A DNA stretch of 64,000 bases from Polyangia bacterium. GTDB taxonomy: Bacteria; Myxococcota_A; Polyangia; Nannocystales; Nannocystaceae. The translations under genes were made by a program, and so were the position numbers. The stretch spans positions 62,001-126,000 of the forward strand of contig JAUHWG010000017.1 of assembly GCA_030424595.1 (NCBI GenBank), read 5' to 3'. The notes beneath the pieces were generated by a model. It made no database searches, was not told where the DNA came from, and worked only from the letters and a program-made list of their open reading frames with translations. Positions 52,745 to 60,887 of the stretch are shown here, piece by piece (position 1 is the first letter of the stretch; each line of letters opens with the position of its first letter).

Positions 52745-55147
52745 CTAGCCGCGCGGCCCGAGCATGGTCGCCAAGGCGGGGATCGTGGAGACCGAAGCGC
52801 AGAGGCAGAGCGGAAGGCCCAGGAGCATGACGAGCGCCAGACTCTCCATCCCGGGGTGCCCGGACGCCAAGAGGGCCGCAAAGCTGGCGCAGGTGGTCGC
52901 GGTCGTCGTGCCGATGGCTCTGGCGACGCGGGTGAGGGCCTCGATCCCCGCGCCCGGAGGGGCGTCGCGGAGCCGGTGGACGACGTGGATCCCGTCGTCG
53001 ACGCCGAGGCCGATGATCAACGGCAGTCCCAGCAGCGTGACCGTGTTAAAGGCGACGTTCGCCCAGCAGAGGACGCCGACGGTCAGCGCGGCGCCGATGC
53101 ATACGGGGGTGATCGCGAGGAAGACCGAGGAGATCCGGCGGAGATCGATGAGGAGGACGAGGGCGACGAAGGCTCCGACGAGGCCGAGGATGAGCGGGGC
53201 CCAAGGACGGTCCGCCCCGATCAGGACCTCGAAGAGCGCGCCCATCGAGGTGGCCTCGGGGTGGACTGCGCGGATGATCTGGCGCTCCGTCGCGGAGACG
53301 CTGGCGCTCAGGTGCGGCGCGCTCGGGAAGACGTAGAGCAGAGGTCGACCGTCGGCCGTGATGAGCTGCTCCGCCAGCCCCGCGGGGAGCGTGTCGAGCG
53401 CGGGCGCTCCGCTCTTGTGCGCCCGCGCGAGGCCGATCGCGAGCTCCGCGACCTCCTGCGGACCGCGGGTCGCGAGCTCGATCGTCGGGGTGAGCGCGTC
53501 GAGCCGGGCGCGGCGGTCGTCGACGTCGCTGAGGATCAGATCGGCCGCGCTCCACGTCCGCCCGAAGGCCGGTTGGGCTTCGAGGGCGGTCGCGAAGCTC
53601 CGCACCTCTGCGAGATCCTGCGCGGGCAGGACCCAGGGGTTGGGGACCTCGCCGAAGCGCTCGTAGATCACATCGGCGACGGCGACGGCGTCGACCTGGC
53701 GGTTGATGATCCTGCGGAGGTCGGACTCAAAGTGCAGCCGCGGCAAGCCGGCGAGGCTCGCGACGACCATGAGGAGGGCGACGCTGAGGTGGAGGCGCGG
53801 CCGACGACGGGCGTCGGCGATCGTCGCCCGGAGGGCGCGCGTCCAGATCGAGGGGGGCCTGGGCTCAGCGCTCTTCGGGTCGCTCGAGTCGCTCGCGTCG
53901 TTCGAGTCGTTCGCGTGACCTGAGGGGCTCGATCGCTCCGGAGGCTCTGATGAGACCGACCAGGCCGACGAGGTCGACGGCCCCCTCGGCACTTCGTGGG
54001 CCATCATCGTGCGCCGCCTCGCCATCAGGCTCCAGGCCGCGGGGAGGAGCGCGAGCGCGAGGAGCAGACAGATCGTGATCCCGATCCCGCCCGCGAGACC
54101 GAGGTGAAAGAAGCTCGCGTCGGGGGCGAGGGCGACGATCGCGAAGGCGCCTGCGGTCGTCAGGGCCCCCGCGACCACGCCGGGTCCTGTCTGCGTGAGG
54201 GCGGTCGAGAGCGCGCGTGAGAAGGGCGCGCCCGCCTCCTCCTCCTCCTGGAGGCGGAGCGCGAGGTGGACCGCGAAGTCGATCCCGAGGCCGAAGACCA
54301 TCACGCTGAAGATCGACTCCATCAGGGTGATCGTTCCGGCGACCGCGCCGACGATCCCCAGCGTCGCACCTGTCGCGAGGACCATCGGGGCGGCGATCGC
54401 TGCGAGACCGAGCGGCCGACGCTCGATCCGAAGGATCAGGGCGAGCGCTGCGAGCAAGCTCGCGAGCGTGAGGAGCCGGATCCGGCCGAGGGTCGCCTCC
54501 TGATCCTGATGAACGATCGCCGGCATCCCGGCGTAGCGCCCCGTGACATCGTGGGGGGTGAGGAGCGCGGCGGTCTGGCGCTCGATCGCGGGGAAGTCCT
54601 GGGAGGCGAGCTCTGCCTCAAAGCTGTCGCGGGCGAGGGTGACAAGGAGCAAGCGAGAGCCCGCAGGTGGGGGCTTCGCCGGTCCTTGCTCGGGTCGCCC
54701 GAGGCGTTCGCGGAGCCGCAGGGCGCCGGCCCTATCGCCAGCCAGGGCCTGCTCCGTCCACAGCTCAAAGGTCTCGCGGTCCACCAGGTAGGGCAAATGG
54801 TCGACGATCCACGGATCGTCGATGGCGGGGTAGAGCGAGACCACCGAGCGGACCTGAGGGTCATCGCTGAGCTCGCGGATGAGCTCCTGCGCTGCGTCGT
54901 CGAGGGCCTCCTCAGGACCTTCAAGGAGGAGCGGAAGGCGCCCGCCCAGGCCATAGCGGCGCGACGCGTCGAAGTAGCGCGCGACCTCGGGGTGCGATCG
55001 ATCCATGACTCCGCCAAAGCTGAGGTCGATCGGCGCCCGCAGGACCAACGCGGAGAGCCCGAGCGCGGGGATCGTCGCGCCGATGAGCAAGGTCCACGGA
55101 CGTCTGACGGCGACCCGAGCGAGCGCGTGGAGGAGGTCAGGGAGCAT
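52745..55147 (-). CDS. RND-superfamily exporter of the MMPL type
   Basis: This is a protein of about 800 residues from ATG 55147; the open frame upstream of it is Arg/Pro-rich and rejected. It has two halves, each with one N-terminal transmembrane helix, a large outside loop, then five helices (VLATGATLGIVGAVAGTITL in the first, ITPVCIGAALTVGVLCWANV in the second). DFAVHLALRLQEEEE and DDGIHVVHRLRD occupy the transmembrane-4 positions. This is the MMPL/hopanoid-transporter-like branch of the RND superfamily, which moves lipids. A long Ser/Glu-rich linker (about residues 385-425) joins the halves. Confidence 0.88.
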   Translation of the reverse strand: MLPDLLHALARVAVRRPWTLLIGATIPALGLSALVLRAPIDLSFGGVMDRSHPEVARYFDASRRYGLGGRLPLLLEGPEEALDDAAQELIRELSDDPQVRSVVSLYPAIDDPWIVDHLPYLVDRETFELWTEQALAGDRAGALRLRERLGRPEQGPAKPPPAGSRLLLVTLARDSFEAELASQDFPAIERQTAALLTPHDVTGRYAGMPAIVHQDQEATLGRIRLLTLASLLAALALILRIERRPLGLAAIAAPMVLATGATLGIVGAVAGTITLMESIFSVMVFGLGIDFAVHLALRLQEEEEAGAPFSRALSTALTQTGPGVVAGALTTAGAFAIVALAPDASFFHLGLAGGIGITICLLLALALLPAAWSLMARRRTMMAHEVPRGPSTSSAWSVSSEPPERSSPSGHANDSNDASDSSDPKSAEPRPPSIWTRALRATIADARRRPRLHLSVALLMVVASLAGLPRLHFESDLRRIINRQVDAVAVADVIYERFGEVPNPWVLPAQDLAEVRSFATALEAQPAFGRTWSAADLILSDVDDRRARLDALTPTIELATRGPQEVAELAIGLARAHKSGAPALDTLPAGLAEQLITADGRPLLYVFPSAPHLSASVSATERQIIRAVHPEATSMGALFEVLIGADRPWAPLILGLVGAFVALVLLIDLRRISSVFLAITPVCIGAALTVGVLCWANVAFNTVTLLGLPLIIGLGVDDGIHVVHRLRDAPPGAGIEALTRVARAIGTTTATTCASFAALLASGHPGMESLALVMLLGLPLCLCASVSTIPALATMLGPRG

Positions 55148-55589
55148 CAGGACGGGGGAGGAGGTGTTCGAGGTCCGCTGCGTCGGTCGGGAGGGACGGC
55201 GATCGTCATCGTCGTCGGTCCTTGGTCGCAGCGCGCGTCGGGATTGGGCTCGATCTGGCCCCCGCGCGGTCACGACGATAGACCTTGCTGAGGCGCTGAG
55301 CGAGCCCAATGCGCGCCTCTGAGGGGGCGAGCCCGACTGCGCAGGATCCTGGCCGCACCCCGGTTGAGATGCGGGTCGAGGTGGCGCGGGCCGGGCTCGG
55401 CGAGACGGCGATGGTCCCCTGGTCCCGCCGCCGCGCTTCCACATGACACGCTGGTGCGGCGTGTTCGCGCGCCGTCAGCAGCCGGCGTCTGGGACGCCTC
55501 CTCGCCCGCGACTGTGAAGGGCAGCTCGACCTCGAGGAGTGCCGTTTCGGGCCGCGCACCTCGGTCCCAACCTCGCTCAGGCGCTCCGC
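55148..55589. other. intergenic region, nothing recognised
   Basis: About 440 bp separate the RND gene start and the 2OG oxygenase gene end. No gene, hairpin or repeat was recognised. It should hold the promoter of the RND gene. Confidence 0.45.
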
Positions 55590-56201
55590 TCAGGCGCGGT
55601 ACCAGGCGGTCGCAGCCCGGCGAATAGCTCCGCAGGGCAGGACCTCGTGCTCGAGGAGGTCGGAGAGGAAGAAGACCAGGCGACCGCCGATGGGCTGGAT
55701 GTCTCGGCTCCCGGAGGGGAGATGAACCCGCAGGCAGCCGCCGTCGCGCTCGGTCCAGCTCGGGTTGAGGTAGAGGATCGCGGTGGCCCGTCGACGCCGA
55801 CTCCCCGCGAGGGCGTCGCGATGACGGGTGTAGCCCATGCCTAGAGCCGGGCTCCCGTCGGCGACGCCGGGGTAGCGCGCGAGCTGGAGCTCAAAGCCCT
55901 GAAGGCCCAGCCAGGCGCTCTCGTTGAGGTCGAGGCGAAGCGCATGAAAGGCTGGCGAGAGACCTTCAAAGAGGTCGGCGGCGTCGTCGGCCCAGATCGT
56001 CTCGTCGCCGCGCCCGCGCAGGTCTTGGATCCGCCCACGGCCCATCGCCGCCCGACGCAGCCGGCCCTGGGCGTGGAGCCCGTCGAGGTCCATCGCGCAG
56101 GCCAGCACCTCGGGGGCGCTGAGCATGTCATCGCGGAGCACGGGTTCGCCCTGACCGAGGGAGCAAAGCTCCGCGTCACTCAAGTCCAGAGAGCGGAGCA
56201 T
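55590..56201 (-). CDS. 2OG-Fe(II) oxygenase (prolyl-4-hydroxylase-like)
   Basis: This is a protein of about 203 residues from ATG 56201 (an earlier in-frame ATG at 56309 is possible). It has the double-stranded beta-helix of 2-oxoglutarate/Fe(II) oxygenases: GYTRHRDALAGS gives His-x-Asp, FFLSDLLEHEVLPC gives the distal His, and AIRRAATAWYRA supplies the Arg for 2-oxoglutarate. GRGDETIWADDAADLFEGL is typical for the prolyl-4-hydroxylase group. Substrate may be a protein residue or a small metabolite. It sits alone. Confidence 0.85.
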   Translation of the reverse strand: MLRSLDLSDAELCSLGQGEPVLRDDMLSAPEVLACAMDLDGLHAQGRLRRAAMGRGRIQDLRGRGDETIWADDAADLFEGLSPAFHALRLDLNESAWLGLQGFELQLARYPGVADGSPALGMGYTRHRDALAGSRRRRATAILYLNPSWTERDGGCLRVHLPSGSRDIQPIGGRLVFFLSDLLEHEVLPCGAIRRAATAWYRA

Positions 56202-56603
56202 CCCCCTGAATACGCGATTTTCGCGAGGCCGCGGGAGTTTCTGATGCGAGGTCCTCGGCGGCCGCGTGGGCTGGGCTAGGTGTCCAAGTGAGGCGAAGGA
56301 TCCCTCCATGGCCGCGGCCTCGGAGCTCGGACCCGCGACCGCCATCACATTCCGTTGCCGGATGGAGACCCCTCCATCGTCGTTGTCCCGCGCCGACGCG
56401 CCTCGTCCGCTGGGGGGCGATGTCCTCAGGCTGTGGAACACAGTACTCCTATGACTAGAAGACCTTCGGTAGGAACGTCGAATGGTCAATGCGAATAATG
56501 TCGTATTCTGCACCACAAACATATCGGCGTAGCTACTCGAGAAAGTTGGCGGGGCCCTGTTTGGCCGTGATACCTCGTCTCCGTGCTATCGAATTTCTCT
56601 CAA
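56202..56603. other. intergenic region, nothing recognised
   Basis: About 400 bp lie between two divergent genes (2OG oxygenase on the minus strand, lipoprotein on the plus strand). A frame upstream of the oxygenase is open but of low-complexity Arg/Pro composition. AT-richer segments at 56440-56530 may hold promoters for both genes. Confidence 0.4.
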
Positions 56604-57620
56604 ATGGGCACCGTTGCGCTGGCGCGTGGGCTCTGCGTGAGGTCAGGCGGCGCTTGTCCGCTCTCCTTCATATTGCTCATGGGCCTTGTCGGCCCTGCTT
56701 GTGTCGGAGGTGCGACCGGCACGGGGGACGCCGCGACGGGCACCGAGGCAGGCTCCGACACATCCGCTGAAGACGTCACCGTGGGCTCGTCGAGCGGGAC
56801 CCTGGGGAGCACGACCTCGACGGGGGGGACCACCGGCGATGGGACGACGATGACGGCCGACATGACCGCCGGCGACGCATCGACGACGGGCGACACATCG
56901 ACGACGGGGGACGTGTCGACGACGGGGGACGGGTCGACGGGGGACGGGTCGACGGGCGGCGGGTCGACGACGGGCGGCGGGTCGACCACAGGTGACCCGT
57001 CGACGACGGGCGATCCGCTCGTCGAGGTCCTCCTCGATCTCCCCGGTGACGTCTTTACACCCACCGAGCAGGATCGATCCGCGGAGTGGAATTTCGGCGA
57101 CGAGGGGGCCGCCTACTCGCGACTGACGCTCTCGTTCGACGTCGAGGTCGGCGGCTGGCAGCCCGAAATTCCTGACGCCGGCAAGACCGACCGCACCGAG
57201 CATATCCTCTTCGGCCTCTTCCGCGACAATCAGCCGAAGAGCTACCTGCGATACCTGATGGGGACGGCCGCGGTCAGCTTCGACGGCAAAGCCCCCCACT
57301 TCCGCATGTTCGGCCGCAAGGAGCTCGCCGCGGGGTACATGAGCTACACGTCGTGGTCAGGCACCTATCCCTGGACCCAGGGCACCGAGCTGCACGTGGA
57401 GTGTGAGCTCGACGGGGAGGCGAAGCAGCAGCGCTGCACCCTCGCGCTTGGCGGTGAGATCGTCGCCGAGCGCAGCGGAGCGGTCGACTATCTCGACCCC
57501 GCGGCGCACTTCTCCTCTGGCTTCTATATCGAGCTAGGGGCTGATCCGCCGAACGAGATCGAGACATCGCCGATCGGCTGGACCTACCGAAACCTCAAGG
57601 TCGTAGCTCACCTCCTCTAG
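56604..57620 (+). CDS. lipoprotein with Thr/Gly/Asp repeat linker
   Basis: This is a protein of about 338 residues, start uncertain (ATG 56604 or 56583). The signal peptide ends in lipobox VGPAC. A linker of about 95 residues is built on TTGD/STGD repeats, encoded by GTCGACGACGGGCGAC-like units at about 56878-57015. The folded C-terminus (about 200 residues, LVEVLLDLPGDVF onwards) is beta-rich with a jelly-roll feel (AEWNFGDEGAAYSRLTLSFD), but I do not recognise the family. It was probably a surface protein. Confidence 0.7.
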   Translation: MGTVALARGLCVRSGGACPLSFILLMGLVGPACVGGATGTGDAATGTEAGSDTSAEDVTVGSSSGTLGSTTSTGGTTGDGTTMTADMTAGDASTTGDTSTTGDVSTTGDGSTGDGSTGGGSTTGGGSTTGDPSTTGDPLVEVLLDLPGDVFTPTEQDRSAEWNFGDEGAAYSRLTLSFDVEVGGWQPEIPDAGKTDRTEHILFGLFRDNQPKSYLRYLMGTAAVSFDGKAPHFRMFGRKELAAGYMSYTSWSGTYPWTQGTELHVECELDGEAKQQRCTLALGGEIVAERSGAVDYLDPAAHFSSGFYIELGADPPNEIETSPIGWTYRNLKVVAHLL

Positions 57621-57952
57621 ATAGAGCATTCCGGGCGAGATCTGGTCATTGTGCTGGCGGGCATCGCGTTGGCGCTCATCCGCGGCGCACGACGACGAGC
57701 GACAGCGGCGACGCTCCGAGCTTCTGGGCGCGAGCCCTGTCGCATGGACGGTCACAGAGATCGACGCCTCGGTCACGACGGACGGCTGTGTGCTCCTCTT
57801 CCACCGCTTCGAGCTTGGAGTGAGCGGCAGCAGCCACGATGTGGCCACGCGTGATACGGAGTGATCGTCGCCGAGGATCAGCGTCGAAGATCAGCGTCGA
57901 AGGGTGGAGAGCGTGGTCCGGGGGACGCGGCGAGCCGCTCCCGGGTCAGCGT
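57621..57952. other. intergenic region, nothing recognised
   Basis: About 330 bp lie between convergent genes. A direct repeat GATCAGCGTCGAAG occurs twice at about 57877-57903. No gene or terminator was recognised. Confidence 0.45.
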
Positions 57953-58567
57953 TCAGCCGGCGGCGCTGCTGCGTCGCAGGACCACGTAGAGGCGCTCCTC
58001 GTCGGCCTCGATCGCGTCGACGGAGAGAACCGCAGAGAGGAGCGCAGCGGTGATCCGGATCGCGGGGTTGAGGGCGACCATCGGGATCTTGAAGAGGTCG
58101 ACGACGATTCGGTCTCCTCGGGCCTCTGTGATCACCGGAGGTCGCATCGGCAGGTGATGCACGAGGTCCCCCGGACGCGAGAGATCGAGCACCCCCGACT
58201 TGATCAGGACCGCGAGGGGAGAGACGCTCTCGCCGGCCATCTCGAGGTCGATCTCGGCGATCCGCAGGGCGAACTGGAGCGTGTTGGCGTTGACCTGCAC
58301 CTCGTCCACGCCGATGCAGAGGCTCGCGCGGATCGGGGTCCCCATCGCGTTGACCTCGGCCCCGAGGCGGAGGAAGGGCGGCGCTGCTTCGACGCGCAGT
58401 CCGATGGGGAAGAGGTTGTGCGGGAGGGCGTGCTCCGCGAGCCAGCGCAGACCGTCGATCGGGACCCCTAGTCGGAGTGCGACGAGCTCGCGGGCGGTCT
58501 TGAGGATCTCCCGCGGGTTTCGGCGCAAGTAGCCGAACGACGCGTTCATCAGGTCGAGAGCCAACAT
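57953..58567 (-). CDS. conserved-looking protein at the gas-vesicle locus, unknown
   Basis: This is a 204-residue protein, start ATG 58567. It opens with an amphipathic helix (FGYLRRNPREILKTARELVA) and then has alternating strands that look like an extended beta structure (PIGLRVEAAPPFLRLGAEVN and VDEVQVNANTLQFALRIAEI). The end is DADEERLYVVLRR-like. No catalytic residues or transmembrane helices stand out; it may bind lipid or membrane. It is divergent from the gas-vesicle operon with 220 bp between starts, so it may share its regulation. I do not recognise the family. Confidence 0.6.
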   Translation of the reverse strand: MLALDLMNASFGYLRRNPREILKTARELVALRLGVPIDGLRWLAEHALPHNLFPIGLRVEAAPPFLRLGAEVNAMGTPIRASLCIGVDEVQVNANTLQFALRIAEIDLEMAGESVSPLAVLIKSGVLDLSRPGDLVHHLPMRPPVITEARGDRIVVDLFKIPMVALNPAIRITAALLSAVLSVDAIEADEERLYVVLRRSSAAG

Positions 58568-58787
58568 CAATAGTCACTCTACGTTGTGACAGTGGAAATC
58601 GCCGTGGTAGATATCGCGAGCCCATGGGGGCCCGTTGGTCGCGCTCATTCGCGCGATGGCGGTGGTTCGCGCGGTTTTTTCGCCGTCTTCTTGGGGGAAT
58701 GCGCGCATTCGGGCGGGGGGATACTTGTGGACATAATTGTACGCGCGCAACTATCATTCTTGGCGACCGGGAAGGTGCGTGGGCGTC

Positions 58788-59438
58788 ATGGAGCATAAGG
58801 GTGGGCGAGAGCGTAGGAGCGTCGGCTACAGGGCCCGTCTCAGCGCGCGGGTGGATCGTCTTCGGAGCACGATCCGCGCGGAGAACGAGGCGCTGTTCAC
58901 GAGCGAGCGGACGGCTCGTCTAGATCGGCTTGAGGAGCGCCGCGAAGAGGTCACGCACCTCATCGAGATCGAGTTTCGCGCGGCCCGACTTGAGAACGCG
59001 CGAGACGACGCCGAGGCCCGCGCGGCCGAGGTTGATGCGCGCCGTGACACGGTCGCCAGGTCTCTCGCGGATCAGCGGAGCGAGCGGCTGGAGATCGCGG
59101 AGGAGGAGCTCGGCCAGCGCCGGCGGCTCATCGACCAGATCTCGAGCGAGGTCGACGATGCGGCCTCGCGCACTCGAGACAGGATCGCGGCGGAGGAGCA
59201 GGCGCGGGTTGCCGCCTACCTGCGTGATGAGCAGCGGCGTGAGCGTGAGATCGCCGCTCGGTGTGGCTACGTCGAGGACCTCAAGGCGGAGACGGCTGAG
59301 GATCTCCGTCGCCTCGCGAGCGAGACTCAGACGGCCTGCGCGGAGCTCCGCAAGCGGCGCCATCGTGACCTCGACGGGGTCTTCTCGTGGGTCGACGAGT
59401 TCACCGGTCGCTACCCCGAGCGCTCGATCACAGGCTAG
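58788..59438 (+). CDS. coiled-coil protein upstream of gvpG
   Basis: This is a 216-residue protein starting at ATG 58788. Nearly the whole length is Arg/Glu/Ala-rich coiled coil (for example RTARLDRLEERREEVTHLIE and RDEQRREREIAARCGYVEDL). The last residues (GVFSWVDEFTGRYPER) are more hydrophobic. No gas-vesicle family name can be given. It ends 3 bp before gvpG, so it is almost certainly translated with it. Coiled-coil helper proteins are common in gvp loci, where they may act as chaperones or nucleation factors; that role is inference. Confidence 0.7.
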   Translation: MEHKGGRERRSVGYRARLSARVDRLRSTIRAENEALFTSERTARLDRLEERREEVTHLIEIEFRAARLENARDDAEARAAEVDARRDTVARSLADQRSERLEIAEEELGQRRRLIDQISSEVDDAASRTRDRIAAEEQARVAAYLRDEQRREREIAARCGYVEDLKAETAEDLRRLASETQTACAELRKRRHRDLDGVFSWVDEFTGRYPERSITG

Positions 59439-59441
59439 CTT

Positions 59442-59867
59442 ATGCTCGTCATCGACGACCTTCTCACGGCCCCCTTTCGCGGCCTGCTGTGGATCTTTAA
59501 GGAGGTCGCGGAGGCTGCTGAGAAGGAGCAGGAGGCTGAGGGCGACCAGATTCGCGATCGCCTCCGCGATCTCTACATGCTGCTCGAGACCGGGCAGATC
59601 ACGGAGGATGAGTTTGACGAGGAGGAGGGGGAGCTCCTCGATCGCCTCGATGAGATCGAGGAGGCCGAGGGACGAGGCGAGGCGATCGTCGTCCGCGACG
59701 AGGACGACGAGGACGACGAGGATGACGCGGACGACGCGGACGACGCGGACGACGCGGACGACGAGGACGACGAGAGCGTCGGGCATGACGGCGGTGGTGG
59801 AGTGGACGCGGACGACGAGGACGACGATGTCGGGACCGCAGGTGGTGGTGGCGATGGTGGGGGATAG
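59442..59867 (+). CDS. gvpG: gas vesicle protein GvpG with acidic tail
   Basis: This is a 141-residue protein. The first about 80 residues match GvpG: LLTAPFRGLLWIFKEVAEAA, then LRDLYMLLETGQITEDEFDE and EEGELLDRLDEIEE. After residue 85 comes a run of Asp/Glu (DEDDEDDEDD and repeats of ADD), encoded by GCGGACGAC repeats at about 59697-59770, and a Gly-rich end. Other GvpG proteins are about 80-90 residues, so the acidic tail is an addition. GvpG is a minor assembly factor of gas vesicles. It follows the coiled-coil gene by 3 bp and precedes gvpK. Confidence 0.88.
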   Translation: MLVIDDLLTAPFRGLLWIFKEVAEAAEKEQEAEGDQIRDRLRDLYMLLETGQITEDEFDEEEGELLDRLDEIEEAEGRGEAIVVRDEDDEDDEDDADDADDADDADDEDDESVGHDGGGGVDADDEDDDVGTAGGGGDGGG

Positions 59868-59921
59868 CCCGCAGGCGACGCGCCCAAGGCCCTGACCTCC
59901 AGGGGAGCAAGGCGGAGCACC

Positions 59922-60239
59922 ATGAACGTAGAAGACCTCCTACACCCCCTGAGTGAGGCGGAGGACGCCCAACCGTCGCGGCGGATCGACGTCGATCCTG
60001 CGTCACTGCGCGGCGGACTCGGCCAGCTCGTGCTGACCCTCGTCCGCCTTATCCACGAACTGTTAGAGCGACAGGCGATCCGAAGGATGGACGCCGACTC
60101 GCTCGACGACGAACAGATCGAGGCGATCGGCGCGGCCCTGATGGATCAGGCCGCGGAGATCGATCGCCTCTGCGAGGTGTTCGGGCTCCAGCGAGAGGAT
60201 CTCAACCTCGACCTGGGACCGCTCGGCAAGCTGCTCTAA
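59922..60239 (+). CDS. gvpK: gas vesicle protein GvpK
   Basis: This is a 105-residue GvpK protein. Diagnostic stretches are IDVDPASLRGGLGQLVLTLV, HELLERQAIRRMDADSLDDE and FGLQREDLNLDLGPLGKLL. GvpK is required for normal gas-vesicle formation. It lies 12 bp before the gvpJ-like gene, with AAAGGA just after its stop as the ribosome site of that gene, so the two are cotranscribed. Confidence 0.92.
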   Translation: MNVEDLLHPLSEAEDAQPSRRIDVDPASLRGGLGQLVLTLVRLIHELLERQAIRRMDADSLDDEQIEAIGAALMDQAAEIDRLCEVFGLQREDLNLDLGPLGKLL

Positions 60240-60251
60240 AGGAACCACGGA

Positions 60252-60629
60252 ATGGCACGATCGATCGCTCACGGAACTAGGAGTTCGACGCTGGCTGACG
60301 TACTCGAGCGGGTGCTCGACAAGGGCGTCGTCATCGCCGGCGACATCAAGATCAAGCTCGTCGAGATCGAGCTCTTGACGATCCAGATCCGTCTGGTCGT
60401 CTGCTCCGTCGAGCGGGCGGTGGAGATGGGGATGGACTGGTGGCGTCACGATCCAAACCTCGCGACGGAGGCCCGGCACGTCCTTCCGCCGCGCCGTCCC
60501 GGGGTCCCCCCCTCGGTCCCGCACGCCCCGGATCCGGTCGAAGCGCGGCTGCGGCGGCTGGAGGCGGCGGTCGAGCGGATCGCGGTCGCGACCGGTGCGG
60601 ACGCTAGTCCCGGATCATCGGCGGATTGA
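60252..60629 (+). CDS. gvpJ: GvpJ-like (GvpA superfamily) gas vesicle protein
   Basis: This is a 125-residue member of the GvpA superfamily. LADVLERVLDKGVVIAGDIK and IKLVEIELLTIQIRLVVCSV match the core; the AGDI sequence and the following AVEMGMDWWRHDP point to the GvpJ/GvpM branch rather than to the structural shell protein GvpA. A Pro-rich linker and an amphipathic C-terminal helix (PVEARLRRLEAAVERIAVAT) are added. It likely works at the ends or as a nucleator of the vesicle. Its end overlaps the convergent GvpA-like gene by 26 bp. Confidence 0.87.
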   Translation: MARSIAHGTRSSTLADVLERVLDKGVVIAGDIKIKLVEIELLTIQIRLVVCSVERAVEMGMDWWRHDPNLATEARHVLPPRRPGVPPSVPHAPDPVEARLRRLEAAVERIAVATGADASPGSSAD

Positions 60630-60879
60630 GCACCCAGCGTCGCCGCGGTGCGACCAAGCCGGCCTTGATCGCCGTATCGGTCGAGGCGAGGACGACCTGG
60701 AGGCCTAGGTAGAGGAGGTCGACGTCGGCGATCGAGATCACGAGCTCGCCGCGGACCAGGACCCCGCGGTGGAGCACCCGATCGAGCACCTCACAGAGGC
60801 TGATCCGCTCCCGCTCCGCAGGGTCGACGCCGCGGGAGAGCTCGAAGCGATCATCATCGTCGTCGGTGGGGTCGTGCAT
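60604..60879 (-). CDS. GvpS/GvpJ-like (GvpA superfamily) protein
   Basis: This is a 91-residue protein from ATG 60879. ISLCEVLDRVLHRGVLVRGE and LVISIADVDLLYLGLQVVLA match the GvpA superfamily; the VRGEL variant and ISIADVDL fit GvpS/GvpJ-type minor members. It opens with an acidic run (DPTDDDDDRFE). It begins 8 bp after the ArsA-like gene ends and is the last gene of the minus-strand operon. Its 3' end overlaps the gvpJ 3' end by 26 bp, so the two mRNAs are complementary there. Confidence 0.8.
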   Translation of the reverse strand: MHDPTDDDDDRFELSRGVDPAERERISLCEVLDRVLHRGVLVRGELVISIADVDLLYLGLQVVLASTDTAIKAGLVAPRRRWVLNPPMIRD

Positions 60880-60887
60880 GGTCCTGG

